Counted from the stretch's first letter, positions 35,613 through 45,775 are shown. The stretch: DNA of 49,925 bases from Winogradskyella sp. (GCF_028282165.1 NZ_JANQIM010000035.1:1-49925); one strand, 5' to 3'. Notes: generated from the letters alone by a model not told the origin. Numbers and translations: made by a program.

Positions 35613-36035
35613 ATGACAATTGCAGAAATTCAAAATGAAATTATCGATGAGTTCTCTATGTTTGATGACTGGGAAGAACGCTATCAATACATGATTGATT
35701 TAGGTAAAACCCTACCCCTAATTGACGAACAATATAAGACTGAAGACCATATTATAAAAGGATGTCAAAGTAAGGTTTGGGTACATGCCAATATGCAAGA
35801 TGACAAAGTCAATTTCACAGCAGATAGTGATGCCATTATAACCAAAGGCATAATTGCCATATTGATTAGAGTTTTTTCTAACCAGCATCCTAAAGCCATT
35901 ATTGAAGCCAATACCGATTTTATTGATAAAATAGGATTAAAAGAGCACTTGTCGCCAACTAGAGCCAATGGTCTAGTGAGCATGATAAAACAACTAAAAA
36001 TGTATGCCATCGCATACCAAACACAATTAAGTTAA
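35613..36035 (+). CDS. sufE: SufE sulfur-transfer protein
   Basis: 140 residues. It starts MTIAEIQNEIIDEFSMFDDW, with the family motif EDHIIKGCQSKVWV; Cys51 accepts persulfide from SufS. The C-terminal PTRANGLVSMIKQLKMYA is also typical. It stimulates SufS desulfurase and delivers sulfur to SufBCD in the cytoplasm. One base separates it from sufT. Confidence 0.96.
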   Translation: MTIAEIQNEIIDEFSMFDDWEERYQYMIDLGKTLPLIDEQYKTEDHIIKGCQSKVWVHANMQDDKVNFTADSDAIITKGIIAILIRVFSNQHPKAIIEANTDFIDKIGLKEHLSPTRANGLVSMIKQLKMYAIAYQTQLS

Positions 36036-36036
36036 A

Positions 36037-36363
36037 ATGAGTGAAGCCAATATAGATACAACAATAATCGGAGATAAGATCGTAAGAGTTTTAAAAACAA
36101 TTTACGACCCAGAAATTCCTGTAGACATATACGAATTGGGACTAATTTACGATGTTTTGGTCAATGAAGATTACGAGGTAAAAATACTAATGACCTTAAC
36201 CTCACCCAACTGTCCAGTCGCAGAGACATTGCCTCTTGAAGTCGAAGAAAAAGTAAAATCGATAAATGATATTAAAAATGCAGAAGTCGAAATTACCTTT
36301 GACCCACCTTGGTCACAAGATTTAATGAGTGAAGAAGCTAAATTAGAATTAGGAATGCTATAG
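36037..36363 (+). CDS. sufT: SufT / MIP18-family (DUF59) Fe-S assembly factor
   Basis: 108 residues. DUF59 domain: YDPEIPVDIYELGLIYDV, then MTLTSPNCPVAETLPLEVEE with the conserved Cys, and FDPPWSQDLMSEEAKLELG at the end. Members assist Fe-S cluster maturation or carriage, especially under iron stress. One base follows sufE and one base precedes the DUF2480 gene, so these are a tightly packed operon. Confidence 0.93.
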   Translation: MSEANIDTTIIGDKIVRVLKTIYDPEIPVDIYELGLIYDVLVNEDYEVKILMTLTSPNCPVAETLPLEVEEKVKSINDIKNAEVEITFDPPWSQDLMSEEAKLELGML

Positions 36364-36364
36364 T

Positions 36365-36877
36365 ATGGCAGAAGAAATTGTTAATAGAGTCGCCCAAAGC
36401 AAATTAAAAGTTATTGATCTCGAGGAATTTTATCCTGACGGTAAGCGTATTTTGTTTGATATAAAAGATTGGTTGTTTGAAGGGTTGGTGCTTCGAGAAA
36501 AAGACTTTAGAGCATCAGTCTCAGCACACGACTGGTCGCAATACAGAGATTGCTATGTGGCCTTGTATTGTTCAACCGATGCTATAGTACCCGATTGGGC
36601 CTATATGCTTATATCCATGCAACTTCAAGGGATTGCTCAATTGACGGTCATTGGTTCTTTAGAGCATTTGGAGTCTATAGTCTACACTTCAATTGTTTCA
36701 GAATTAGATACATCTATTTATAAAGATATGCCTGTGATCATCAAAGGTTGTGCTCATAAGCCTGTCCCCGCTAATGCTCTGGTACTGCTGTCCCAAAAGC
36801 TAAAACCAATTGCTAAATCCATTATGTATGGTGAAGCCTGTTCTTCTGTACCCTTATTTAAAAGAAAAAAAGTGTGA
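36365..36877 (+). CDS. DUF2480 family protein
   Basis: 170 residues. IVNRVAQSKLKVIDLEEFYP, FDIKDWLFEGLVLREKDFR, AYMLISMQLQGIAQLTVIGS and a C-terminal GEACSSVPLFKRKK fit the Bacteroidota DUF2480 family. Cysteines at YVALYC, IIKGCAHKP and EACSSV are noticeable and, given the suf context, could hold a metal or cluster, which is inference. It is the last gene of the operon; a hairpin GACCTTT/AAAGGTC (36876-36897) follows without a T tract. Confidence 0.88.
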   Translation: MAEEIVNRVAQSKLKVIDLEEFYPDGKRILFDIKDWLFEGLVLREKDFRASVSAHDWSQYRDCYVALYCSTDAIVPDWAYMLISMQLQGIAQLTVIGSLEHLESIVYTSIVSELDTSIYKDMPVIIKGCAHKPVPANALVLLSQKLKPIAKSIMYGEACSSVPLFKRKKV

Positions 36878-36950
36878 CCTTTCCTCAAAAAAAGGTCTAA
36901 GTAGTATTGATTTTCAAAGATTTATACATTAAGCTGAAATCAATAAAGCT

Positions 36951-36958
36951 TATATTTG
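36951..36958 (+). promoter_or_regulatory. -7 box of the DUF3078 gene
   Basis: TATATTTG, an exact TAnnTTTG match, with the ATG at 37000 about 40 bp downstream. No TTTG is present at -33. Confidence 0.55.
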
Positions 36959-36999
36959 CACGCAAATAACAACTTTGGTTTACTAAACTATTACTTATT

Positions 37000-37932
37000 A
37001 TGAACAAAAAATTACTTTTATCGGCATTTTTAATGTTAGTCATAACTTTGGGATTTTCCCAAACAAAAGAGGAACTAGAAAAGCAAAAAGCTGAAAAACA
37101 AGCAGAAGCTGATAAATTTCAGGCAGAAGCTGATGCGCTACAAGCGCAAATCGATGCCTTGCCCGGATGGAGAATTGGCGCATTTGGTACTATTGGCGGT
37201 AGCTTATCTAATTTTAGTAAGTGGTACGCCCAGGGTGCACCTAATAACCAATCCGGTACCATTGGTTTTACGGTTAATGCATTTGCCAATAAAATTGAAG
37301 ACAAATATTTTTGGAGAAACAGCTTAAACACCAACTTTGCTTGGACCAAACTAGATGACAAGGACAATCCCAATGATAGCGAAGATTTTGAGCCTACAAC
37401 CGATGTGTTCAACTTAACATCGCTTTACGGTCAAAGACTCAGTGAAAAGTGGGCGGTTTCTGGTTTGGCAGAATATAGAACTACTGTACTCAACAACTTT
37501 AATGATCCTGGTTACCTAGACTTGGGTGTTGGTTTTACTTGGACACCGATTACGGATTTGGTCGTAGTAATTCATCCAGCTAACTATAATTTTGTCTTCT
37601 CTAGCGGAGATACGGTTTTCGATTCGTCTTTTGGTGCGAAGATTGTTGCCGATTACACCAAACAATTAGGAAAAATTAACTTTAAAACCAACCTTTCGGC
37701 TTTTCAAAGTTACGAGGACAGTAACCTCTCTAACTGGACATGGATCAACTCTTTTGCTTACACCTTATGGAAAGGAATTGGTGTTGGTCTTGACTTTGGT
37801 CTAAGAAGCAACCATCAAGAAGCTGTTAATTTTGAACAGACTAGAACAGGAGGAAATCCTGACGCCACATTTGATAACGTGGATAATGATATTCAAAGCT
37901 ATTACACGGTTGGTGTGAGTTATAGCTTTTAA
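37000..37932 (+). CDS. DUF3078 outer-membrane beta-barrel protein
   Basis: 310 residues with a signal peptide (about 1-20). A short charged coiled coil (KEELEKQKAEKQAEADKFQ, then EADALQAQIDAL) spans about residues 21-52. A beta-barrel pattern of alternating hydrophobic strands follows: WRIGAFGTIGGSLSNFSKWY, FWRNSLNTNFAWTKLDDKD, YLDLGVGFTWTPITDLVVV, and the C-terminal aromatic end YYTVGVSYSF typical for BAM recognition. This is the DUF3078 family of Bacteroidota. The substrate or function is unknown. A bidirectional terminator follows. Confidence 0.88.
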   Translation: MNKKLLLSAFLMLVITLGFSQTKEELEKQKAEKQAEADKFQAEADALQAQIDALPGWRIGAFGTIGGSLSNFSKWYAQGAPNNQSGTIGFTVNAFANKIEDKYFWRNSLNTNFAWTKLDDKDNPNDSEDFEPTTDVFNLTSLYGQRLSEKWAVSGLAEYRTTVLNNFNDPGYLDLGVGFTWTPITDLVVVIHPANYNFVFSSGDTVFDSSFGAKIVADYTKQLGKINFKTNLSAFQSYEDSNLSNWTWINSFAYTLWKGIGVGLDFGLRSNHQEAVNFEQTRTGGNPDATFDNVDNDIQSYYTVGVSYSF

Positions 37933-37951
37933 ATAAATACAATACTATAGT

Positions 37952-37985
37952 AAAAAAGGTCGGGCTTATTAGTTCGACCTTTTTT
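37952..37985. terminator. Bidirectional rho-independent terminator between DUF3078 and hflX genes
   Basis: An 11-bp stem, A6-GGTCG (37952-37962) with CGACC-T6 (37975-37985), flanked by A and T tracts, ends both convergent genes. Additional inner pairs (63-65 with 72-74) are possible. Confidence 0.85.
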
Positions 37986-39195
37986 ACGAAATATCTTCAA
38001 CATCTGGATATAAAAAGTGATTGTATGGAAACCTTGTGACATGAATTTGCCTTACTTCCTTGTAGACACGTTTCCTAAATTCATCTAAATTCTCTTTGTT
38101 TAATGCAGATATGAACAACGCATTGTCACCAATATTAGACATCCAAGTTTTTTTCCAATCTTCAATGCTGTAATTTGCTTTTGTTCTCTGAGAGATTAAA
38201 TCGTCTTCATCGAAAGGTTCTGGTTTATAGGCATCAATCTTATTAAAAACCATAATGGTTGGTTTGTCTTTACTATCAATTTCATCCAAGATCTGATTCA
38301 CCGATTCTATGTGCTCTTCAAAATTTGAATGTGAAATATCCACGACATGTAACAATAAGTCGGCTTCTCGCACTTCATCTAAAGTACTTTTAAAAGACTC
38401 TACCAATTGCGTGGGGAGTTTTCTAATAAATCCTACAGTATCACTTACTAAAAATGGTAAATTACCAATAACGACTTTTCTAACTGTAGTATCTAAAGTT
38501 GCAAATAGTTTATTTTCGGCAAAAACCTCACTTTTGCTAATAACATTCATCAATGTAGATTTTCCCACATTAGTATAGCCAACTAGGGCAACCCTCACCA
38601 TTTTACCACGATTACTGCGTTGAACCGCCATTTGTTTATCAATGGCTTTGATCTTGGATTTTAAAAGGGAAATTTTATCGCGAACAATACGTCTATCCGT
38701 CTCGATTTCGGTTTCACCGGGACCACGCATACCTATACCACCTTTTTGACGTTCAAGGTGAGTCCACATCCCCTTTAATCTAGGCAATAAGTATTCGCAT
38801 TGTGCTAATTCAACCTGAGTTCTGGCATAGCTGGTTTTAGCGCGTTGTGCAAAAATATCTAGAATAAGATTTGTTCTATCGAGTACCTTACAATTGAGTA
38901 TCTTACTAATATTTCTTTCTTGAGCAGGAGACAATTCATCATCAAAAATTACTGTCCCAATTTCATTATCCTTTACAAAATGCATCACATCATCCATCTT
39001 ACCTGTGCCAATAAATGTTCTAGGATTTGGCATGGCCATCTTTTGTGTGTAGCGCTTTACCACTTCACCACCTGCAGTGTAAGTAAGAAATTCTAACTCA
39101 TCTAGATATTCTTTAGATTGGGCCTCATCTTGATCTTGGGTAATTATACCTATAAGTACTACCTTTTCTAAAGCAATGTCTTTTTTTTCTATCAT
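37984..39195 (-). CDS. hflX: GTPase HflX
   Basis: 403 residues from the ATG at 39195; an in-frame TTG at 39213 lies in the promoter box. The N-terminal HflX domain (YTAGGEVVKRYTQKM, PRTFIGTGKMDDV, FDDELSPAQERNISKIL, RLKGMWTHLERQKGGIGMRG) is followed by the G domain: GYTNVGKST (G1), DTVGFIRKLP (G3), FNKID (G4). It is a ribosome-associated GTPase that rescues or splits stalled ribosomes. Monocistronic, with a near-leaderless promoter at 39211-39218. Confidence 0.97.
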   Translation of the reverse strand: MIEKKDIALEKVVLIGIITQDQDEAQSKEYLDELEFLTYTAGGEVVKRYTQKMAMPNPRTFIGTGKMDDVMHFVKDNEIGTVIFDDELSPAQERNISKILNCKVLDRTNLILDIFAQRAKTSYARTQVELAQCEYLLPRLKGMWTHLERQKGGIGMRGPGETEIETDRRIVRDKISLLKSKIKAIDKQMAVQRSNRGKMVRVALVGYTNVGKSTLMNVISKSEVFAENKLFATLDTTVRKVVIGNLPFLVSDTVGFIRKLPTQLVESFKSTLDEVREADLLLHVVDISHSNFEEHIESVNQILDEIDSKDKPTIMVFNKIDAYKPEPFDEDDLISQRTKANYSIEDWKKTWMSNIGDNALFISALNKENLDEFRKRVYKEVRQIHVTRFPYNHFLYPDVEDIS

Positions 39196-39210
39196 ATATA
39201 AATTAAAGTG

Positions 39211-39218
39211 CAAAGTTA
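39211..39218 (-). promoter_or_regulatory. -7 box of hflX
   Basis: On the minus strand this reads TAACTTTG, an exact TAnnTTTG match, 15 bp before the ATG. It includes the TTG that would otherwise be a longer start for hflX. Confidence 0.55.
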
Positions 39219-39267
39219 AACAAATGGGCTATTCTAAATACACTTTAAATATCCTATATTTATTGCC

Positions 39268-40218
39268 ATGAATAAATCTTCCGCAACACATACCATTGCC
39301 TTTTATAATATTGAAAACTTATTCGATGCAGAAAACGACCCTTTTACAAATGATGATGATTTTCTACCAACTTCAGCAAAGCGATGGACCCCAAAACGCT
39401 ATAAAAATAAACTTCGAAAATTGGGCGCTGTCATTTCTAAAATAGGTGATGAAGACTCTAAAGTTGCTCCCGTAATTGTTGGTCTTGCTGAAGTAGAAAA
39501 CAAAAAAGTCTTATCAGATTTAATAGAAAGCAAAAACCTCATCGATGAAGATTACAGCTATGTGCATTATGATTCTTCAGATGAACGAGGTATTGATGTG
39601 GCGCTACTTTATAAAAGCAATCATTTTGAACTTGAGAATTCAGAAACGTATTCGGTATATCTTCAAACCGATACCGGTGAAAGAGATTATACTAGGGATA
39701 TTCTTCTAGTACAAGGAAAATTGGAAGGCGAATTGCTTAATATCATTGTTAACCACTGGTCATCTAGACGAGAAGGTGAAAAAGAAACCGAATACAAACG
39801 TATAGCGGCAGCCAATGTGGTTAATTCAATTGTTCGCAAACTGAAAAAAGATGACGATAGAGCTAAAATAATTGTAATGGGAGACTTTAATGATAATCCA
39901 GATAATGACAGCATCGAGTTGCTAGAAGAGGAAAGCGGCTTATTCAACCCCTTCAAAACAGTTTGGTCAAAAGATAATGGTAGTATTAATCATGATTTTG
40001 AATGGAACCTGTTTGACCAAATTTTATTTTCAACTAATTTCTTTGACACCAGTAATTTTAGCTTATCCTTTTCTGGTGCAGACGTGTTTAACAACAAGTT
40101 CTTAACGCAATACCACGGAAAGTATAAAGGACAACCCTTTAGAACTTTTGTAGGCAAAAAATATAAAGGTGGTTATAGCGATCATTTTCCCGTTTATATA
40201 GAACTCAAAAAGACATAA
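39268..40218 (+). CDS. Endonuclease/exonuclease/phosphatase-family protein
   Basis: 316 residues without a signal peptide. EEP fold: HTIAFYNIENLFD (N-terminal strand with catalytic Asn/Glu-like region), VGLAEVENKKVL with the metal-binding Glu, SSRREGEKETEYKR, MGDFNDNPDNDS with the catalytic Asp/Asn, and GYSDHFPVYIEL with the terminal Asp-His. It cleaves a phosphodiester or phosphoester. Whether the substrate is DNA, a lipid or a nucleotide is not evident. It is divergent from hflX, with a weak -7 box TATATTTA at 39255-39262 directly upstream. Confidence 0.92.
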   Translation: MNKSSATHTIAFYNIENLFDAENDPFTNDDDFLPTSAKRWTPKRYKNKLRKLGAVISKIGDEDSKVAPVIVGLAEVENKKVLSDLIESKNLIDEDYSYVHYDSSDERGIDVALLYKSNHFELENSETYSVYLQTDTGERDYTRDILLVQGKLEGELLNIIVNHWSSRREGEKETEYKRIAAANVVNSIVRKLKKDDDRAKIIVMGDFNDNPDNDSIELLEEESGLFNPFKTVWSKDNGSINHDFEWNLFDQILFSTNFFDTSNFSLSFSGADVFNNKFLTQYHGKYKGQPFRTFVGKKYKGGYSDHFPVYIELKKT

Positions 40219-40429
40219 ACCATTTATCGATTAATACGGTAGTTGGTCTATTATAACATTGTTAACATCTTGTTAATAGTCATTTTTTATATATTCGAGT
40301 CTCTGTAAAAAAGCAACCTAATCAAGGCTTTATTACTGATTAATAGCCTCAATTTACAAATAAAAAATCAATTCCTTTATAATCAGAGTGTTATAAAGGA
40401 ATATATAATTTCTAACAAACCGATTAATA

Positions 40430-43400
40430 ATGAAAAAGATTACTCTATTTCTAATGCTTTTGTGCTTTTCCGTTGCTGTAAGTGCTCAAGTTTTAAATCA
40501 GCCTGCAGCATGGCCAAACACTAACTGGACAGTTACAGGCGTTTTCAACCCAGATCCATCGGCCTTTGAAGCAGATCCAACGGCCACAAGTAACTTTGCT
40601 TTCGACGATGACGATGCGGGCGGGACAAGTGACGACGACATCGCCGCTGAATCTCCAATAATAGACTTGTCAGCCGCTTTTGGGGCTGGTGAGACTTGGT
40701 TATTTATTGATGTCGATTACACCTATAATGATTTGGCAGATGTGCTTAACCTAGAATACTGGGATGCCGACAGTAGCACATGGGAAGTATGGCAACAATT
40801 TGTAGCTTCTGCTGACGAACCTGATGATAATTTCTGTTCCGGTGCAAGAGATAGCTTTACCAGTAATCAATTAAATATAGCTGGCTTTACGGCAAATCAG
40901 CTTTCAAACTTTCAGTATAGAATTGCCTTTTATGATGATGGCCCTGGAGGTGGAGCAGCTTGGGAATGGGGTTTTTGTTTTGATTCACCAACCATAACTT
41001 CACAGACACCACCAATATGCCCTGATCCAGATATGTTAGAAGCTGTAAATATCACAGAGACTACTGCCGACTTACAATGGACAGAAAATGGCTCTGCCAC
41101 AGTTTGGAATATAGAATGGGGGCTTGCTGGATTTACACCAGGTTCAGGTACAACAGTAAATGGTATTACTGCAATACCTTACAATCTTACAGGTTTAACA
41201 GCTGGGACTGGATATGATTTTTATATACAATCTGATTGTGGTGGTTCTTCAGGCACATCTAATTTTATAGGGCCATTTACCTTTGCAACAGCTGTTCCTG
41301 GAGGAGCCTGTAATGCTTCCTTTGCAATGAACGTAGAACCAGATTGTTCTGCGGCTACTCCCGTAACGTTTGATTTTAGCTTAGCAGAAGATATAGATGC
41401 CAATGGCGAAAACCCTACTTGTGATGGAGCAGGAAATTGGGGATACTGGATAAATTTCACAGCACCTGCTATTGGTTCAGTTATCTTTGAGTTTGGTGGA
41501 GGCGCTGATGAAGTTGGCCTAGAAATTTTGGATGCTTGTGGTGGAACATCTTTAGTGTGCTTTAATAACGATTTTAATGATGGTGATAACTCAGGTATTA
41601 TTGATGGGCTTACACCTGGCAATACTTATGTCGCTGTAATATGGAGAGACGGACAATCTGGAAGTGCAGACGTTTGTATTGAAGAGGGACCAACATGTAT
41701 TTTCCCTTCAGATTTGTCAGCTTCAAATTTTACAATAGATGGAGCGGACTTAAGCTGGACAGAAAACGGAACTGCTACGGTATGGAATGTTGAAGTTGTT
41801 CTTGCTGGAGATCCTCCAACCGGAACGCCTACATCTACCGGCGTAACTAACCCATACACCGTTACAGGCTTAATGCCAAATACAGACTATGATTTCTATG
41901 TTCAAGCAGATTGCGGCGGCGGTGATACAAGTGATTTTTCTGGTCCTTTTACATTTACTACTGCTTGTGATATATTTACACCCGATTACATAGAGCAATT
42001 CAATACAATTACCCCTGACTGTTGGGAGGAAGCCGATAGTGGTGATGCAACAACTGGCCCAGGTGATTTAGGTGGTAGTTCCTGGGTAGAAGATGGATTT
42101 ATTAATAATGGAACAACTGGAGCTTATAAAATCAACTTATGGCTTGCATCTAAAAGTGATTGGATTTTATCACCAACTTTTGATTTAACTGGAGGGCCAT
42201 TCCAAGTTGAATTTGATTTTGCTATCATGGAGTTTGCGAGTACAACTACGGCTGGTACTCTAGGCTCAGATGATACAGTACAGCTTTTAATCACTAATGA
42301 TGATGGTGCAACATGGACTACTTTAGTAACTTACGATAGTTCATCTGTAGTACCTGCAACTGGAGAAACAGTATTATTTACTCTAGAGGCTTATGCAGGT
42401 CAAACAGTTAGATTCGGAATCTTAGGTTCTGAAGGTACCGTAGATGATCCTGAAGATAATGATGTATTTGTAGACAACTTCCGTGTTAGAGGTATCCCAA
42501 CCTGTCCCGAGCCAATAAATTTAGATTCCAATAATTTAAGTTTAACCGAGACTGAAGTTAGTTGGACAGAAACTGGTACGTCTACCGTTTGGAATATTGA
42601 ATATGGTCCTTCAGGCTTTACACCAGGAACAGGGACACTAGTCTCCGGTGTAACAACAAATCCGTATACAATCTCTCCTTTATTACCAGACACAGATTAT
42701 GACTTTTATGTTCAGGCAGAATGTGACCCAATGAACCTAAGTTCATTTGCTGGTCCAGCTTCATTTTTTACTGGTTATTGTCAATCAGAACCATCGAGTC
42801 TTGATGGAACTGGTGTAAACAATGTTACAATAGAGACAATAGATTTTCCAAGTCTAGGTGATCTTGTTACTTATGAAGATCAAACGTCTCCTACTATTGA
42901 TGTGTTTCCAGGGATTAATACTGAAGTTATTATTGAATTTGGCCATGCCTTTGATTATAACACCAATATTTGGATAGATTTTGATGATAATTTAGTTTTT
43001 GACGCCTCAGAATTAGTGTTCCAAGGCGAATCATCAGGTGCTGGTGATCCTCATACTTTAGATGCGTCTTTTGTTATGCCTGTTACCGCAACTCCTGGTG
43101 TGCATAGAATGCGTATTGGTACAGCAGATACTGGTCAGGCCACCCCTAACCCATGTTATAATGGTACTTGGGGCGTTACATTGGACTTTACAGTAAACGT
43201 GGGTATTTTACCTTGTGTGCTTCCAGAAGTTAGTTTTAATATTGTAGATGATTGCGATAGTCAGCAATTCTTTATTGATGTTGATGTTACTGATCTGGGA
43301 GATGCCACTTCTATAGAAATATCAAATGATTTTGATGCCAATACAATACAGATCATGGCAGCAGGTATTTCACAAATTGGGCCTTTTCCATCTGGAACTG

Positions 43401-45775
43401 CTGTTGTTGTGTCCGTTGCAAATGAACAAGAAAGTCTTTGTACTATTGTAAGTCCAGAATTAAGACTCATATGTCCGCCAGATAATGATACGCCTTGTGA
43501 GGCAAATGTTGCAGTTGTAAATGATGGTATATTGTGTGAGAACAATACTCCTGGATCAATTTTTGGCGCTAGTCCTTCTGGTGTTCCAGACCCTTCATGC
43601 GGTGGTTCAGCAGATGATGACGTGTGGTTTCAATTTGAAGCACTAAGTGAATTCCAATTAATTTCTTTAGCCAACGTTGTGGGTAGCTCAGCCACAGATA
43701 TGGATCTTGCTGTATATGAAGGTACCTGTGATAACTTAACAGAGATTGCCTGTGTTTCTGGTTTTGAGGATTGGTCGCTTCTTACACCATCTGTTACTAT
43801 AGGTGAGACCTATTATGTTAGAGTCTATTCTGGAGGTACAACACAAGAGGATACCACATTCGACCTTTGTATTACAACATATTTAGCACCGCCAAATATA
43901 GATTGTGAATCGACTGAGAATCTATGTAGCGGTGGTAACGATGACAACATTCTCTATTATAATAATGTAGTAGGTTTGCCAGATACGAGTACTTTGGATT
44001 GTTTAATTACAATTCCTAACCCTACTTATTTTGAACTTCCTATTGGTGAAACAGGTGATATTTTGATTGAAATGGTACAAAATTCTGCTTTTGATGCGGA
44101 TGGTAACCCAATTGGCGATGAACTAGATGTTGACTTTTTATTATGGGGACCGTTGACACCAGATGATCCTGTTTGTGTAAATCAAGATCCTTTTACTATT
44201 TCTGCACCAGTTGTTGATTGTAGTTATTCGTTTTTACCAGTTGAAAATGCAGTTTTAACGGGAGCTCAGGCCGGAGAAGTGTATCTGCTATTGATTACTA
44301 ATTTTGAGTCGGAACCAGGCGTCATTCAGGTAATTCAAACTAATCTTGGCGATAGTGGTGCGGGTGCAATTGTTGCAGATATTACAGCCGAAATCACAAG
44401 TCAACAGGCCTTTATCGATCCAAATAATGACTTCTCAGAAACTGATGTAGTTCCTTTATGTGGATTTACTGAAATCACATTAGAAACGGACTCGCCTGGT
44501 GCTGATGAATTTGTTTGGTTCAAAAATGGTATTGAAATTACAGGTGAAACTTCAAGTACTCTTACAGTAACAGAATCAGATACTTATCAAGTATTGGCCA
44601 TTGATAATGGTTGTGCTGCTGAGGCTTTTTCTCAATTTGTAGAAGTTAATCTTTATGAAGATCCTGGCAACTTTACTCCAGATCCTCTTATTGTCTGTGA
44701 CGGAGCTACAGCTGATGGCGTTGAAGATTTCAATTTAGAAGATATTACAGCGGCCCTTGGTTTTGGACCAGCCTTTACCGTAACTTACTATACCAATATG
44801 GCTGATGCTAACCAGGCAATGAATCCCGTGACTAGCCCATATAATTCTGGTGGAGAGATTTTAGTTGTAAGGGTTGAAGATACAAACGCTGCAAATAACG
44901 GTTTCCTTGGCTGTCGCCAATTAGGAGAGGTAGAGTTGATTGTAAATGCAAATCCAGTCATAAACCAACCAGCGGATTTTGTGGTTTGTGATGATCTAGA
45001 TGGCATTGTTGATGGTGTTACAGAGTTTGATTTAACTTCAATTGATTCAGAGGTTACTACTGATCCAAATGTTACAGTGACTTATCATAATACTCAAGCC
45101 GATGCTGAGACTGGAACTGACGCTCTTGTAAGCCCATATTCAAGTAGTGGTGAAACTGTTTTTGTACGTGCACAAGATAATACTACTGGTTGTTTTAGTA
45201 CCACTTCGTTTAACCTAGTTATTAATGTGGTACCACTTGGTTCTATCGATACCAATCTATTCTATTATGACCCAGATACGGATGAATTTTTATTATGTCC
45301 TCAAGCAGGATCTGGAGTTGTGCTCACTTTGATACCCGACAGCTCTAATGTTGGTACCATCTCTGTACAATGGTTATTAGATGGGATTGAGATTGCTGGC
45401 GCAACAGGACTGTCCTATGAAGCGTTATCTCCAGGTGATTATACTGCAAGAATTACCTTTGATGATACGGGATGTTCAAATTCAATTTCGGACAATGTTG
45501 TAACTGAAATAGATAATTGTGTTATCCCTGAAGGTATATCTCCAGGTGTCTCTCCTGGATTCAACGATACGTTTGACTTAAGGTATTTTAATGTCACGCG
45601 CCTTGATATATTCAATAGAAATGGTACTCTAGTTTACTCTAAGGATAACTATACAGACGAATGGGAAGGACAAACCAATGATGGTGAAGAGCTTCCTGTT
45701 GGCACATATTTCTATACGATGACTTACGAAGGTGGAACTAAGCAAAAAAGTGCTTGGGTCTATATTAACAGATAA
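40430..45775 (+). CDS. Giant T9SS-secreted adhesin-like protein with FN3 domains and gliding-motility C-terminal domain
   Basis: 1781 residues with a signal peptide (MKKITLFLMLLCFSVAVSAQ). Three FN3 units stand out, starting near residues 200, 420 and 690, with the recurring TWNxEWGLAGFTPGTGT-like strand, PYTVTGLxPxTDYDFYVQ and ACDCGGGDTS-like ends. A PPC-like domain lies between FN3-1 and FN3-2, a choice-of-anchor J-like domain lies before FN3-3, and a GEVED-like domain (NIWIDFDDNLVFDASELVF) follows it. Later domains are Ig-like. The C-terminal 90 residues (SPGFNDTFDLRYFNVTRL, IFNRNGTLVYSKDNYTDEWE, LPVGTYFYTMTYEGG) are the gliding motility-associated sorting domain. It is secreted by T9SS, with PorP/SprF and OmpA partners downstream. 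Confidence 0.92.
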   Translation: MKKITLFLMLLCFSVAVSAQVLNQPAAWPNTNWTVTGVFNPDPSAFEADPTATSNFAFDDDDAGGTSDDDIAAESPIIDLSAAFGAGETWLFIDVDYTYNDLADVLNLEYWDADSSTWEVWQQFVASADEPDDNFCSGARDSFTSNQLNIAGFTANQLSNFQYRIAFYDDGPGGGAAWEWGFCFDSPTITSQTPPICPDPDMLEAVNITETTADLQWTENGSATVWNIEWGLAGFTPGSGTTVNGITAIPYNLTGLTAGTGYDFYIQSDCGGSSGTSNFIGPFTFATAVPGGACNASFAMNVEPDCSAATPVTFDFSLAEDIDANGENPTCDGAGNWGYWINFTAPAIGSVIFEFGGGADEVGLEILDACGGTSLVCFNNDFNDGDNSGIIDGLTPGNTYVAVIWRDGQSGSADVCIEEGPTCIFPSDLSASNFTIDGADLSWTENGTATVWNVEVVLAGDPPTGTPTSTGVTNPYTVTGLMPNTDYDFYVQADCGGGDTSDFSGPFTFTTACDIFTPDYIEQFNTITPDCWEEADSGDATTGPGDLGGSSWVEDGFINNGTTGAYKINLWLASKSDWILSPTFDLTGGPFQVEFDFAIMEFASTTTAGTLGSDDTVQLLITNDDGATWTTLVTYDSSSVVPATGETVLFTLEAYAGQTVRFGILGSEGTVDDPEDNDVFVDNFRVRGIPTCPEPINLDSNNLSLTETEVSWTETGTSTVWNIEYGPSGFTPGTGTLVSGVTTNPYTISPLLPDTDYDFYVQAECDPMNLSSFAGPASFFTGYCQSEPSSLDGTGVNNVTIETIDFPSLGDLVTYEDQTSPTIDVFPGINTEVIIEFGHAFDYNTNIWIDFDDNLVFDASELVFQGESSGAGDPHTLDASFVMPVTATPGVHRMRIGTADTGQATPNPCYNGTWGVTLDFTVNVGILPCVLPEVSFNIVDDCDSQQFFIDVDVTDLGDATSIEISNDFDANTIQIMAAGISQIGPFPSGTAVVVSVANEQESLCTIVSPELRLICPPDNDTPCEANVAVVNDGILCENNTPGSIFGASPSGVPDPSCGGSADDDVWFQFEALSEFQLISLANVVGSSATDMDLAVYEGTCDNLTEIACVSGFEDWSLLTPSVTIGETYYVRVYSGGTTQEDTTFDLCITTYLAPPNIDCESTENLCSGGNDDNILYYNNVVGLPDTSTLDCLITIPNPTYFELPIGETGDILIEMVQNSAFDADGNPIGDELDVDFLLWGPLTPDDPVCVNQDPFTISAPVVDCSYSFLPVENAVLTGAQAGEVYLLLITNFESEPGVIQVIQTNLGDSGAGAIVADITAEITSQQAFIDPNNDFSETDVVPLCGFTEITLETDSPGADEFVWFKNGIEITGETSSTLTVTESDTYQVLAIDNGCAAEAFSQFVEVNLYEDPGNFTPDPLIVCDGATADGVEDFNLEDITAALGFGPAFTVTYYTNMADANQAMNPVTSPYNSGGEILVVRVEDTNAANNGFLGCRQLGEVELIVNANPVINQPADFVVCDDLDGIVDGVTEFDLTSIDSEVTTDPNVTVTYHNTQADAETGTDALVSPYSSSGETVFVRAQDNTTGCFSTTSFNLVINVVPLGSIDTNLFYYDPDTDEFLLCPQAGSGVVLTLIPDSSNVGTISVQWLLDGIEIAGATGLSYEALSPGDYTARITFDDTGCSNSISDNVVTEIDNCVIPEGISPGVSPGFNDTFDLRYFNVTRLDIFNRNGTLVYSKDNYTDEWEGQTNDGEELPVGTYFYTMTYEGGTKQKSAWVYINR

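Noticed and set aside
36875..36897. Possible terminator after the DUF2480 gene
   Set aside because: The 7-bp hairpin has no following T tract, so it is mentioned but not annotated as a terminator.
40219..40429. Small gene or RNA in the spacer before the adhesin
   Set aside because: No frame of useful size, no hairpin and no clear promoter box could be recognised.
41221..45006. Several 70-130 codon minus-strand frames within the giant adhesin gene
   Set aside because: They mirror the FN3 and Ig-like coding strand and have no signal, motif or promoter.
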